Positions 39,791 through 50,517 of a stretch of 64,000 nucleotides of DNA are shown here, piece after piece. The position numbers and the translations under genes were made by a program. Origin of the DNA: Paramoeba atlantica (lineage: Eukaryota > Discosea); contig CDRNVI010000009.1 in the NCBI GenBank assembly GCA_977017575.1, positions 186,001-250,000 on the forward strand, given 5' to 3'. The notes under the pieces were generated by a model that saw only the letters and a program-made list of their open reading frames with translations, did no database searches and had not been told where the DNA came from. The first letter of the stretch is position 1; the number at the start of each line of letters is the position of its first letter.

Positions 39791-40935
39791 TATAAAAAAT
39801 AATGAAAGAAAATGGTAGTTGGTAGGCGTCAGTATCATCAGCGGAGGGGGTGCAGACGGTACCTGTAGCTCGCTGTCGAACGGTGGCAACCAATGGCGAC
39901 CGGTTGCGAACGCTGTAGGTAATTTTTCGAAGATCGAAGGGTTTACCGATTCATTGGAAGATCAGTCGGACAGGGGGTGACGTGTGAGAGATAACTAGGG
40001 AGGAGGTACAGTACTTCGCTTGTATAGTTACTTATGCCCGCAAATGACCACATCACGGAGTAAGTGCCTTTTTTGCGATCACCCGATCAATTGTAGGAAA
40101 AGAAGGGACTTTTAACAGCATGGGTCCGAAATAGTGTATAAATTAAAGTTTAGTTTATCATGAACTTGTAGTGCAGTTACCGACGTTATCTTTACCCGCC
40201 CCACATCTAGGCGGTGCCGCACGCTGGTGCACTGATCATTTCAAAAGCGTACAGTACGTGGCAGGAGAGTTCCTCTGATGTACAGTACAGTATAGCATGC
40301 AAAGACTCGCCGTACAGATCGGTGGAGGTCAGTGTGGATCGGAGGAGATCGCTGGAGATCATTTTTGAACGCCCAAAGGGACTACCTGCAGACTCTCCAT
40401 TTCAACAGCGGCGAAAATTGGTACAAAAATTCGTACCACAAAAAAAAATCGCGCCGCTTTGCGCCGCTGTTCTTCTGAACGATGCGTCAAAATTGCGCTT
40501 AAGTGGCCGGGTCAAACGGTTGCGCATAAGTAGAGGGGGACAGTATAACAAAAATGAAAATTTATAATTATATTTATAAAAATTAATGAGAGAGGGTAGG
40601 TAGAAAGACGTGATATACAACACTTTAGCTGATAGGATGAACCAATTTGTTTCACTGTAAGGATAGATTGCGGGTAAACGAAGATGATAATTATGAGATG
40701 TTAACGATAAATATTTGCTTAAGCACCCATAGAGTAATGAAGGGAGGACTAAGGTACGAAAGGCAGATCTGCACTTTCTGGAGAAAATTCTTCCTGTCCC
40801 TTCGTCTCCACAAACGTGATTATACGCCAATTTCTACGAATTTCTTCTTGATCAGCGATGCGCTGCGGGGAAAAATAAAAGCCAAGTCCGCTGTCCGAGG
40901 TGAGGTCCAAATGTTTCGGGGACATAGAAATAATG
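39791..40935. other. no gene; two orphan family-A right ends
   Basis: AGATAACTAGGGAGGAGGTACAGTA-type end (split: AGATAACTAGGG, then TACAGTA at 40010-40016) and a second end at 40440-40545 with GCGCCGCTTTGCGCCGC and GGGGGACAGTA. Frames here show no similarity. Confidence 0.45.
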
Positions 40936-41313
40936 TAAACGGGGGTCCGGTTTGCATACCTGTGACCTGGTACCATACCTGGGGAGGGGTATGGTATCGT
41001 GACCCAGGGTCGATAGCATACCCCTCCCCCCCTGGTTTTCCAGGCAGACAACATGTGATGTCGACTTCTTGTTCGAGGTGGCCCACGTGGATCATAACCC
41101 TACAGAGCATTATTCGTTTGTTTTCTTTACTATTTATCGCGTTTTTTCACTTCTATGACTTTTACTGGTGATATTATTAACATCCACTGGTAACATTTGC
41201 TAGTAATCACTTTTTTACAAATTTAGCCAAACAACTTAGCATACCTGTGACCTGCTACCATACCTGTGACCTCGTACCTTACCGGGGGATATGTTGAACC
41301 GGACCCCCGTTTA
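40936..41313. mobile_element. 378-bp MITE with TAAACGGGGGTCCGGTT ends
   Basis: TIR TAAACGGGGGTCCGGTT (40936) and its inverse (41313). Inside are alternating GCATACCTGTGACCTGGTAC-like words and a near-palindromic GGGGAGGGGTATGG...CCATACC. Same TA + C/G-run style as the other families. Confidence 0.75.
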
Positions 41314-41611
41314 CTTCAGAAAAAATTGAAAGGGTATGACTCTGAACGAAATTATAAATTTTTGCAAAAGAATACCAAAGGTCATTTATAAAAATTAATG
41401 AGAGGGGGACCAGTTGCCTCCCCTCTAAAACAGTATTTCTTTGTACTTCATATCTTTAATTTTACCTCATTGGACCCAGTTCACGAACACACTCTAATGA
41501 CCATTAGAATTTTATTCTAATTCATCACCATTAGTACTCTAATCCCATTTACTTTAATATTTTTTGTATATCACATACAACCTCCCCTCCCTCTCACTAC
41601 CCCCCCTCCTC

Positions 41612-42322
41612 TCACACCTCCCCTCCCTGCCCCGACACCTTAATCCACTTTGGAAGCCTCTCCCTGTCCTCCACACCAAACCCGGAGAACCGGTTCCGGT
41701 CCAACGCCACCTCCACCATACAGGGAGGCAGTGCCGTGACATCCGCAATCCCGGAGAATTGGTTGTCGGACAAGTACAACATCCGCATCCCCGCCGGGAG
41801 CTTGGTTAACTCCACCTCCCCACCCAGGCGGTTCTTTCGCAGGGAAAGCAGCCGAAGCCCCGGGGGGAGTGCGGTGAGCCCCACGCCCCCGTAGTACACG
41901 TTATCCGCGAGCACGACTCGGGTCACGGAGCGTGGGAGCTGGGTGAGATCGAGCGTGTCGGATATCACGTTGTAGGAGAGGTTCAAAACCTCCAGGGCGG
42001 GGGGGAGGGCGGTGAGGGCGTGGAACCCAGCCAGGTGGTTGCGTGAGAGGTTGAGGCTTTGCAGGGTGGGGGGGAGGGAGGGGGTGGTGAGGGTGCCGGA
42101 GAGTTTGCGGTACCCCCAGTGGAGGTGGGTGACGCGGAGGTTCTCGTTGCAGTGGACCCCGGCCCATGTACAGGCGGGGGTTTCGGAGGTCCAGGTGGGT
42201 TCGGAGTGGGTGAGGGAGGTGATGGCGCGCTCCAGGAGGAGTTCCGGGGGGAGGGTGGCGTGGGAGACTTTGGCGGGACGGCGGGGTGGGGGGGTGTCAC
42301 GGCAGGGGGAGGAAAGGATCAT
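41612..42322 (-). CDS. LRR protein, GC-rich copy
   Basis: 237 codons, ATG 42322.  Short N-terminus (MILSSPCRDTPPPRRPAKVS) whose CRDTPP-RR-KV order parallels DTQLP-RR-KV elsewhere, then LPPELLLERAITSL, cap CTWAGVHCN, and seven LRRs (NHLAGFHALTALPPALEVLN). GC content is well above its paralogues because third positions are mostly G or C. No obvious hydrophobic signal. Intact frame. Confidence 0.82.
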   Translation of the reverse strand: MILSSPCRDTPPPRRPAKVSHATLPPELLLERAITSLTHSEPTWTSETPACTWAGVHCNENLRVTHLHWGYRKLSGTLTTPSLPPTLQSLNLSRNHLAGFHALTALPPALEVLNLSYNVISDTLDLTQLPRSVTRVVLADNVYYGGVGLTALPPGLRLLSLRKNRLGGEVELTKLPAGMRMLYLSDNQFSGIADVTALPPCMVEVALDRNRFSGFGVEDRERLPKWIKVSGQGGEV

Positions 42323-42481
42323 TTGTGGTTCGTAAAGTATTATGTCGGATGGGTAAAGTCAGTGTAGATAGGGGGCGGCGAAGTGAAGTTCAAGAAATCG
42401 GAAGGGGGGAGTAAAACGAAAAGATTGGATGTATTTTTGAGTCCTCTAGGTATCCACTTAGAATCGACAACTTAGAATACA

Positions 42482-43697
42482 ATGTATTCTACTAACTTTT
42501 GCAACAGATCAATAATTTTTTCCTTAGACGTTTCTCTATATCTATCTTTAGCTTTGTTTTTCAATGCCCAAGAGCATCTCCTCGCGGAAGTCGAATCTGA
42601 ACTTTTTTCTCCCAGGGGCACATTGCGAAGAGAAAAATCGCAAAATAAAAATCATGATGAACTATTGAGCACCTTTGGTAAGGAGCATCGAATCGTTCTA
42701 CAACAAATTCTTGATCAATATAATGCGGCCATTGTTACTCTGTTTAGTGAATCTGCTAACTTACTTATTTTGGGATCAGTTGATCTTTTGCTTGCGGAAG
42801 AGATTGAAACCCGAGGCAATCTGGTTCTTGAAAGCAGTGTTAGCTAGTGTAAAATCCAGTTATTATTATTTTCAGACTCATTTGCAACGACCGAATCAGG
42901 ACCAGTGTTTAATGTCAACGGAGAGTTGACTTTCCGCGTAAATGTTTTATGGAATATGCTTCCGCAGCCTTTGGTACAACAAAATTTGCAGCGCACGAAG
43001 CAACTTCCAACATGCTTAAGAATTGCTGTTTGTGATGCAATCGACCGGCTGGCATCTACTGTGTCCAGTTCCCTAGAGAAAAGGGTTCGGGAAAATATGT
43101 TCCTAATTTTCGATAAAATTAAAAAGAGATTAAATTATTGTTTACTTCTAATGCGGATCAGCTGTCTTATTAAAACATTCGTAGTTGGCATCATATTCGC
43201 CAAGACAAAGGCATCCAAGGCTTAACTCCATTAACTGGGTCGAACGCAAGGCCTTCACTCAAGAATCACTTTACGTCCTTCATAAAAAGGCTTGTCGAAA
43301 AATGTCACTTTTTTGGCATTCCTGTGAGCAAGGCATACTTCTGGAGGATGGTTTGTGAATCGATTCTTGCCCCTGCAAATGAAACGTCTGATTTGATTGA
43401 GCTTGTTGAGGAAATCAAAAAGGATCAAGGAGAAAAACAAGAATTATGGACACCACTTTTCTCCGGTGGTTGTAAGAATTTGACGTTGTTCTCAAATCAG
43501 CTAAAAGAACTGAGCAGTCTCTTCCACTTGATTGGGAAAATCAGGGGCGTGATATGCTCCTTCGTATGGTTTATCACATTTTGTATGCCCAACATGGAAT
43601 AACTGAAGAGGATATAATTGTCAACATCGACGAAACTGGCATTGCGTACAACAAGCTCGCCGAACTTGGAGTCGGTTACAAAGGTCAAAAAACTTAG
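42482..43697 (+). pseudogene. pogo-type transposase, frameshifted N-terminal half
   Basis: Broken frames. The clearest section reads LPLDWENQGRDMLLRMVYHI, then GITEEDIIVNIDETGIAYNK, where DETG carries the first catalytic Asp of DDE_1 transposases. It continues to YKGQKT, then a stop at 43696. Upstream frames (KCHFFGIPVSKAYFWRMVC; LLAEVESELFSPRGTLRREK) fit the CENP-B-like region but need several frameshifts. The second and third catalytic residues are missing. Confidence 0.55.
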
Positions 43698-44056
43698 CTC
43701 TAGGAGATTATCTTCTATCTACGTCTATCTTAGATAGACGTAGTTGCACGCTTTTGGCCGGTATAACTCTGTCACGTTCCCTACTTTGTCCCTTCGTTGT
43801 CTGAAATAGCAAGGAGACATCTTGCAAAGTGAGTGTAGATAGGGAGCGACGAAGTGAAGTAAGTAAAGGGAAGCAGGAGGGAGCCCCCCTCTTCGCAGGA
43901 GGGTCCGACAAGATAAAAATTGTACCATTGTTTTAGGTGATCCAAAATGTTTCCAAACTGATCAAGAACTAAACACATATTCATCTTTCTGTACTCAAAA
44001 TGTACCCAAAAATAGCAATTTTTAGATTTTTAGTCTGGATAGTAAAAATAAGGACA
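43698..44056. other. no gene; small inverted repeat
   Basis: ATCTACGTCTATCTTAGATAGACGTAGT at 43715-43742 is a perfect-arm hairpin (each arm 12 bp). The rest is unremarkable. Confidence 0.4.
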
Positions 44057-44238
44057 TACTGTCCCCCCCGTTTAAGCGCACTTCGTTTTCCGTGAAAAGT
44101 GCGCTTAAACGGGGGGGTCTGAATCACTACATAAAAAAAAATTGGCGCCGCTTCGCGGCGCCGGTCTCTTCCCTTCAACTCTATGTGCGCTTAAACGGGG
44201 TGTTAAAACGGGTGCGCTTAAGGGGAGGGGGGACAGTA
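44057..44238. mobile_element. 182-bp MITE A7, word GTTTAAGCGCACTT
   Basis: TACTGTCCCCCCCG and GGGGGGACAGTA tips. AAGTGCGCTTAAACGGGGG is inverted within the left arm, and GTGCGCTTAA recurs twice at right. Centre GGCGCCGCTTCGCGGCGCC (44142-44160). The smallest clear example of the family layout. Confidence 0.88.
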
Positions 44239-44348
44239 CAATATTTCTGTTCTGAGATATTTGTGTGTTGGGCATTTTATGGCAGAAAGCTTTATGGCTT
44301 GATCGTTTTTCTACGTATCCGATATGAAAGAAATCAAAAGAAAGCGAA

Positions 44349-45094
44349 TCACACTTCAACCAGAATATTGGTACCATTGAGGTATAAAACTAGTTTGGGA
44401 ACCTTCTTTCGATGAACCGTCCCCGAAAGGCCTATGTTATTTTCTAGCTGCAATGTTGCCAAATGCCTCGGAAGAGAGTCAAAGTCCGCCGTTCCAGTGA
44501 ATTTGTTAAAAGACATCGCAAGAGTTTTTAATTGCCCCGGGAGGTATTGCAACACCAGGGTACCGGTAAATAAATTGTGGCAAAGAAATAAACTTTTGAG
44601 TGAGTAGGTCAGTTGCGTCAGGCAAATTTCTCCGACGAGCTGATTATTGTTGACTGAAAGAGTCTCCATACTCGCGGACAAGGCTGTAAGATCGAGTGTC
44701 CCTGTAAAGTCGTTTCGTTGGAGGTTTAATCGAGCCAATGAAGGAGGGAGATGGTTGAGCCACAGCTCTCCTGTCAGCAAGTTTCGATCCACCCGAACCG
44801 TGGTCATCCAGGGTGAGTCAGGGAGAAATCGTAACCTCAGCCTACCCCTCATTTTGCGTTCATTCCACTTGATATCTGAAACCAAATTCCGATCGTTACA
44901 GGAAACCCCGTCCCACGCACAGGCTGGTGTTTCTTTGTTCCAAGACCAGTGTGGATTAGTGACGTCTTGGATGAGATGTACAGTTCTTGCGGGCGTGCTA
45001 CCCCTCGTACTTTACGGAGGCTACCGGTGTCTTCACTTGTAACCGTGTTACATGAGAGTTGATAAACATCAAGAACAGGGAACGACCTCATCAT
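44349..45094 (-). pseudogene. LRR gene with frameshift in the linker
   Basis: Upstream frame from ATG 45094 gives a leader and SLRKVRGVARPQEL, matching RRTAKVRGAKIPQEYEL in the gene at 7982. Then the reading shifts one base near 44985 to VHLIQDVTNPHWSWNKETP and the cap CAWDGVSCN. About seven LRRs follow without interruption (NDFTGTLDLTALSASMETLS) to the stop at 44349. The single-base break could be a mutation or a sequence error; everything after it is well conserved. Confidence 0.7.
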
Positions 45095-45318
45095 TTTAGT
45101 TAATATTAATTTAGAAAGAGGGTCTGAAAAGGACGTGCGTAACATATTAGTATTCATTTCGTACTCACCAGACGCGTTTCTCATATTGATTAGTCATAAG
45201 GTTTCTCCAACCGTTTCATCCACGGTAACCAAATTACTCAGCCTCACGCCCAACCTCCCTACCCGAACCTCAACTCAAAAGCACACACACACACACACAC
45301 ACACCCTCCCCCCAACCC

Positions 45319-46824
45319 TCACCCCCGCCTCTTACTCACCCACGCCTCAAACTGCATCCCCACACGATCCTCCGTAACCCTCGTCCTTAACGTCACCTCA
45401 TCCCCCTCCCTTACCCTTAACCCACACACCTCCCCCCTTTTCTCCAGCAACTGCACCCCCTGCCCCCACTGCATATCCCGTGCCAGGTTCCCCACCGTGT
45501 CCCGTGGGTCCGTCGAGAGCACGGGCCCGACGGGCTCCCCCCCCGCCTCCTCCCCCCCCGCTGCCTCCTGGAACGCCTTCCAGTACAGCAGCACGGCGTG
45601 GGCGACCCCGGGGGCGGTGACGCGCACCGCCTCGGTGTCCCACGGGGCGCGGGGGGAGAGGGCGGCGGGGGTGGCGGAGGCGTAGTCGACGGTGAAGAGG
45701 GGGACGGGGTCGCACAGGGGGGTGTGGGGGACGTGGTTGAGGGGGAACCCGAGCTTCTTGGTGAAGACGACGCTGGAGGTGTCGCGGAGGGTGTCCATGG
45801 GGGAGAGGGAGAGGTGGAAGGGGTAGGGGGAGGGGGAGGGGGAGGGGGGGGTAGGGTTGTCGTTATTACGGTTGTGGTTGTGGATAGGGTTGTTATTGGG
45901 GTTGTTGTTGTTGTTGTGATTAGGGTTGTTGTTGTTAGGGTTGTTGTGATTAGGGTTGTTGTTGTTAGGGTTGTTGTTGTTAGGGCTGTTGTTGTGATTA
46001 GGGTCGTTGTTGTTGTTAGGGTTGTTGTTGTTGTTATTAGGGTTGTTGTTGTTGTTTGGGTTGTTGTTGTTGGGGTTGTGACCTGAGGTAGAGATGGAGG
46101 TGAGATCCTCGAGAGTGGGACAGTGTAACAAGACGGCGTACTGGCGGCCGTAACGTGGGAGGATGGTGGTGGTGGGGGGGAGGATAAGACCGCGGGAACG
46201 GAGGTCGGTAATGTAGTCCAGACTACTCTCTCCGAGGAGAAGGGTGCCGAAGAGCTCGCTGAGGAGAAGGTCGGGGGGTGAGCAGGGGTCAGGGAGGTCG
46301 TGAGGGGTGAGGTCGGTGCTCATTTTGTGAAGTACACGGATGGTGGGGGAGAGATGGTTGGCGGCAATGTTGGCGGTGGCGAGACGAGCGAGGTCGGCGC
46401 TTCCCTCGACGGCAAGAACGGTGCGAGCACCAAGTTTGGCGGCCATCATGGAGAGCAGCCCACTGCCGGTTCCAATCTCAAGAACAGAGGTCACTCCGGG
46501 GATTATTTTGGCTCGTAAAAGGTCGTGGTAAAACGCATTCCGAGGGTGATCATTGATCATGGCATAGTGAAAGTCGTTTACGGCACTGACCAAGTCAGTG
46601 CTGACGTGACGAAGCCGAGGGGGGACGTAGAAGGAGGGGTCAAACTCGCTCTGAAAAAGTCGGCCCGAGAAGTGACCTGGGGGTGCAAACCCGATGCAAG
46701 ATGGGGAATGCGAAGCCTCAGCGGAGGATTTTAATCGAGAGTTTGAAAGAGTTTTCTTTTGTGCAAATTTCTTTTTGTTTCGGGGTGCAGAGGCTGGTCG
46801 AAAAGATGCCGAAGGTGGAGGCAT
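45319..46824 (-). CDS. PRMT7-like protein arginine methyltransferase
   Basis: ATG 46824, about 501 codons. Basic N-tail, then the class I methyltransferase fold: motif I VLEIGTGSGLLSMMAA, acidic SAM-ribose residue in VLAVEGS, and the double-E loop SELFGTLLLGES. A ~75-residue Asn-rich insert (PNNNN repeats, encoded by GTT runs at 45885-46080) interrupts the barrel. VAHAVLLYWKAFQ and DMQWGQGVQLLE match the C-terminal barrel and the His/Gln loop. It methylates arginine in RNA-binding or histone proteins; PRMT7 is known from trypanosomes. It ends VSKRRG, and GTGAGTAAG at 45331-45342 could alternatively be a donor site. Confidence 0.75.
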   Translation of the reverse strand: MPPPSASFRPASAPRNKKKFAQKKTLSNSRLKSSAEASHSPSCIGFAPPGHFSGRLFQSEFDPSFYVPPRLRHVSTDLVSAVNDFHYAMINDHPRNAFYHDLLRAKIIPGVTSVLEIGTGSGLLSMMAAKLGARTVLAVEGSADLARLATANIAANHLSPTIRVLHKMSTDLTPHDLPDPCSPPDLLLSELFGTLLLGESSLDYITDLRSRGLILPPTTTILPRYGRQYAVLLHCPTLEDLTSISTSGHNPNNNNPNNNNNPNNNNNNPNNNNDPNHNNSPNNNNPNNNNPNHNNPNNNNPNHNNNNNPNNNPIHNHNRNNDNPTPPSPSPSPYPFHLSLSPMDTLRDTSSVVFTKKLGFPLNHVPHTPLCDPVPLFTVDYASATPAALSPRAPWDTEAVRVTAPGVAHAVLLYWKAFQEAAGGEEAGGEPVGPVLSTDPRDTVGNLARDMQWGQGVQLLEKRGEVCGLRVREGDEVTLRTRVTEDRVGMQFEAWVSKRRG

Positions 46825-46931
46825 TACTTTTTCAGACAAACAAGTAATAAGTAAGATTGGATTCTAACAGTGTTAACAAACTCTGTATTTCCTACTTACA
46901 GTTTAACGAAACTACAGACGAAACTACTATT

Positions 46932-47014
46932 TTCACAGCCTCCACAAACACGCTTGTCACCGGTCCCAATCCCGGCAGGTCATGCATTGAAATATGCATG
47001 ATCAGTGTGAGGGT
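46932..47014 (+). repeat. element F end, solo copy
   Basis: TTTTCACAGCC, ACACGCTTG, ACCGGTCCCAATCCCGGC, the hairpin TCATGCATTGAAATATGCATGA split around GAA, then GTGTGAGGGTAGG. Aligns with 60989-61078 except that the hairpin stem is entirely different. Confidence 0.65.
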
Positions 47015-47193
47015 AGGATAGCATTCAGTAAATTCTAGAATGTGAATAAATTAAAAGCTTTGTTTTCCGTATAAAGTTGTATAGCACACATCGTACCTAA
47101 ACGATCATGCAAAGCAAATAGTAAACTCCACGTCTTTTTATCTCGGACCGCTACCGTTCAAGTTATATTTCTTACCAAATTATACACCCAATA

Positions 47194-47455
47194 ATGTACA
47201 CCGGCGGTAACCGCGCCTGTCACGAGGAAAAGAAGAGGAGAGAGGGCGCATTACGCCTGGCACAGAATGGAGGTCTCAACACGCCGTGCTGCGCGTCCCG
47301 CAGCGCACGTCGATCCCGCGTGAGGCCTTGGGCAGCGGCCCTAGCATCCAGTCCCCGGGCAGCCCACTGCTCCAGGGGGCGTGCGATCCTCACCGGTTGT
47401 GTGATGTACCACGAGTGCTCACCAAGTATGCTCACCTCGCTGTGAAGATGAAATT
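47194..47455. other. GC-rich segment, not recognised
   Basis: About 60% GC in an AT-rich setting; one minus-strand frame is open (ARPLEQWAARGLDARAAAQG). No homologue recognised. It may be a foreign or structured-RNA insert. Confidence 0.3.
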
Positions 47456-48794
47456 CTCAAGGAGGTAAAATCTGTTTTTCTATTTTGAAGTTCGTTTGAA
47501 GTACGAAGCTTGAAGTACGTATCTTTTACTCGTTACGTTTTTAGTTCTTTAGTTTGAATTATTCTCTTCTTACTAAGTAAGAATCTTACCTCCTAAGTAA
47601 TGCTTAGGAGGCAAGATCTACAAGGAAGAAAGATCTGTTGTTGGATTTTGAAGTTTGTTTAAAAGTTAAAGTACGAATCTTTTATTCGGGCATTTTTAGT
47701 TGTTTAGTTTGAATGATTCTCTGCTTCCTTCTCATCTTACAATTTTTTTTGTCTGGGTCATATTTTATCCTGTAATTACCTACATGTACGGCATCACTAG
47801 GGACCAACTAATCGACTTTTTCCTTGAGCTTAGGCGATTAAATCCCATTGGCGTGACACATACAGATCTCAGACGCCTTAGCTCTTCGTTAGCTATGTGC
47901 GCTTTGAACTCCACGAGGGAGCAACTGTATGATTTACAGCCCATGTGGATAGGTCCCGAAACAACCCCATTGTCCATCAGGACTCTGCGCGATGACTTTA
48001 GCCGCGTCGCTGAGCTTTGCCGCTCCAAGGTTCTCATGAACCCTAAGCTTCGTTTCGAGCATGGGGTATCTTGGATGTCTGCATGGATGTACATACATGA
48101 TGGACGTCACGACAATCTCATGTCGTGCAAGGAAACCGGGGGACGTATGGGACGAAGCCTCTCAGGAAATGAGAAAAAAAGATGCAACCTACTCCGGCAA
48201 GCACAGGGAACACTTTTTTAAAGTGGAGTTCTGGCTTACGCTTGCCGGAGTCCATATTTTTTTTCGTGGACCTGTTCAGGGCAGTGTACATGATGCGAGA
48301 ATTTATAAAGAGGAAACCACGCACGGAACATTTCTTTTTGATCATCATGAAGATGAAATGTTTTTGGCGGATCTAGGATACGTGGGTTGCAACCACTGTT
48401 TTGTTCCATTCAAGGCACCGCGCAAAGGTTGCCTTGATGAACACCAGGATTGGTTCAACCGCATGCAATTCGCTCCAGAATCGAGCGCTGTTTTGCTCAT
48501 TTCGATAAATTTCGGTTTTTTCATGGAACGGACCACGATATTACGTGGGTAAAGGATGCCGTTCAGATTGTATCTGTTGCAGTGTACGGTTTGCTTGCAT
48601 CAGAACCCCAATACGACTTTGATAGTGAAATAAATGCACATTTACAAAATATCGATGACTCATCTTTTTGTTGGTGTAGCAAAGGGTGCGGTTTCGTCAA
48701 AGCGATTGATGAACGGAGGGAGTGGCTCAAAGAACACGTATACGATGTGGGATATGTTCCCAAGAAACCACAGCATGGATCTAAAACTAAATAA
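47456..48794 (+). pseudogene. Harbinger-type (DDE_4) transposase, frameshifted
   Basis: First frame (47790-48120) gives the helical N-part (ITRDQLIDFFLELRRLNPIG). Second frame carries KKDATYSGKHREHFFKVEFW with the first Asp, GPVQGSVHDARIY, and FLADLGYVGCNHCFVPFKA with the second Asp. Third frame (from 48450) carries IRSRIERCFAHFDKFRFFHG with the Glu. Two frameshifts (near 48130 and 48465) separate them, but all three catalytic residues are present. C-terminal tail to 48794. A deletion derivative is at 14877-14998. Confidence 0.7.
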
Positions 48795-48889
48795 AATTAA
48801 GTATCTAGTCGTTTTCGATGAATCGCGAAATGTAAAGTACGTAGTCATATCGTCTATTATGGCTTATAATAATTTGTTATTATCGTATA

Positions 48890-49870
48890 CATTGCGGTGG
48901 TTGTATAACTACCGCTCTACCCTCAATTATTGAAAAAAAGTGAACAAAAACAGTGAAAATATAAAGAGGAACACAGTAATATAGTAGAAGAAAAAAATAT
49001 AAAAGGGGGCCCCGGTGGTCCAGAACTGAAAAAGTAATTCAAAAAAATGGGGGGTCCAGCGGGGGGTCCAGGGGGGGTCCAGCGGGGGGTCCAAGGGGGG
49101 GTCCAGGGGGGGGTCCAGGGGGGGGTCCAGGGGGGGGTCCAGGGGGGGGTCCAGGGGGGGTCCAGGGGGGGGATCCAGGGGGGGTACAGGGAGGGGTCCA
49201 GGGGTGGGCCCAGGGGGGGGTCCAGGGGTGGGTCCAGGGGGTGGGTCCAGGGGGGGTCCAGGGGAGGTCCAAGGGGGGGGCCAGGGGTGGGTCCCAGGGG
49301 TGTCCAGGGGGGAGGTCCAGGGGGGGGGATCCAGGGGGGGGGCGAAAACCTGGCGAAAACCGCATATTCCTCATTGACGTGGTGAAGGAAACTACTTTGT
49401 CAAAAATAGTGAAGAATCTTCATCGTGCGCTGCAAAACATTTTCGCGCCACAAAAAATGAAAATTTTGAAAAAAATATTTTTCGAAATGAACTCCCAGAA
49501 AGGGTAGCCGAGGTCTTGGTGCACATTTTCCACCCCCGTACTGAGGGACGACTCCCCCTGGTATCAACAGGACGAGGCCGCCAAGTTCGAGTTTTTCTGA
49601 AAAGAAAGTTGAGAAAAAAGTCAACTTGGCGAAAAACATGGCTTTAAAGACAGCTTTTCAAAATCGTTTCACCTATAGTAGTTTGAGAGTTTGGGACCTA
49701 TACTAGCTTTCTACGCCGTTGTTTTCACAAGATACCCCTTCTTGAAGCCGTGACACGTCTCCCAAAATGACGTCCACAAAAATAGGTGTCCTTGCAAAAC
49801 CCGGCAAAACTGAACAGGTTTCAAACCTCCTAATTACGGGACACTTTTGACCAAAAGGGTGTCCCTTAAT
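48890..49870. repeat. repeat D, copy 2, with expanded GGTCC minisatellite
   Basis: Begins with the hairpin GCGGTGGTT-GTAT-AACTACCGC, continues through AAAAACAGTGAAAATATAAAG, the minisatellite, GGGTAGCCGAGGTCTTGG and AGTTTGGGACCTATACTAGC. Inverted relative to copy 1. Confidence 0.65.
49050..49345. repeat. GGGGGGGTCCA minisatellite
   Basis: About 25 units of roughly 11 bp, strongly strand-asymmetric. Open Gly/Pro-rich frames over it are artefacts. The G runs could form quadruplexes. Confidence 0.9.
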
Positions 49871-49900
49871 TAAGATGTCCCGTAATAAAATTCCTCCCTG

Positions 49901-50245
49901 TACTATACCCCCCCTGCTTATGAGTTCCTCCAATTCTGGTACGCTTATGAGTTCCTTTTTCTAAGGCGAGTGTTTTTGTACCAACTTTTTGCGAAACGAT
50001 TTTTTTTGAACTGAACAAAAAATTATAAAATTCCCAACTACTGTACGTCAGGCTGCTGTACATACTTGCACACTAAGCGGACAATCTTTTTGGTGCCAGT
50101 ATCATCGTAAAGGAGAGCCCGCGACGCTTCGCGCCGCGGACCCTAATTTTCGCTTTTTTATGGCCCGATTTCTGGTCTGGTGCGCTTATGAGTTCCTTTT
50201 TCTCAAAACGAGGGAACTCATAAGCAAGGGGGGTATACATGTAGT
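49901..50245. mobile_element. ~345-bp MITE A8, word TGCTTATGAGTTCC
   Basis: ACTATACCCCCCC left and GGGGGGTATACATGTAGTA right. GCTTATGAGTTCCTTTTTCT occurs in both arms, with the inverted GGGAACTCATAAGCAAGGGG at the right. Inner GCGACGCTTCGCGCCGCGG at 50118-50138. The tips have diverged from the family consensus. Confidence 0.7.
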
Positions 50246-50517
50246 AATATGACTTTTGCCTGATTTGATCTTGAATGTTGACATGTAAGATTGTATGGCC
50301 ACGAGCTGAATGAGTACGAACACTCGGTACAAGGGAGTGCCAATTATTGCCCATGAACATGAATTGATTGAATGAAGCTAAGGAAAGCCTTCACCCAATC
50401 GTTCTACGGTTCTATCCGAAATTCTGGGCGAAGAGGTGAGTATGCAGGTGTCGCACTTGAGGTGCACCTTGCGGACTTCGATGATAAGCTTCAAAGCGCC
50501 ATCGGAAAGCTGCGTCA

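Noticed and set aside
45598-46086. Plus-strand Gly/Val-rich frame
   Set aside because: Antisense of the PRMT gene and its Asn repeat.
49039-49385. Pro-rich or Gly-rich proteins
   Set aside because: Translations of the GGGGGGGTCCA minisatellite.
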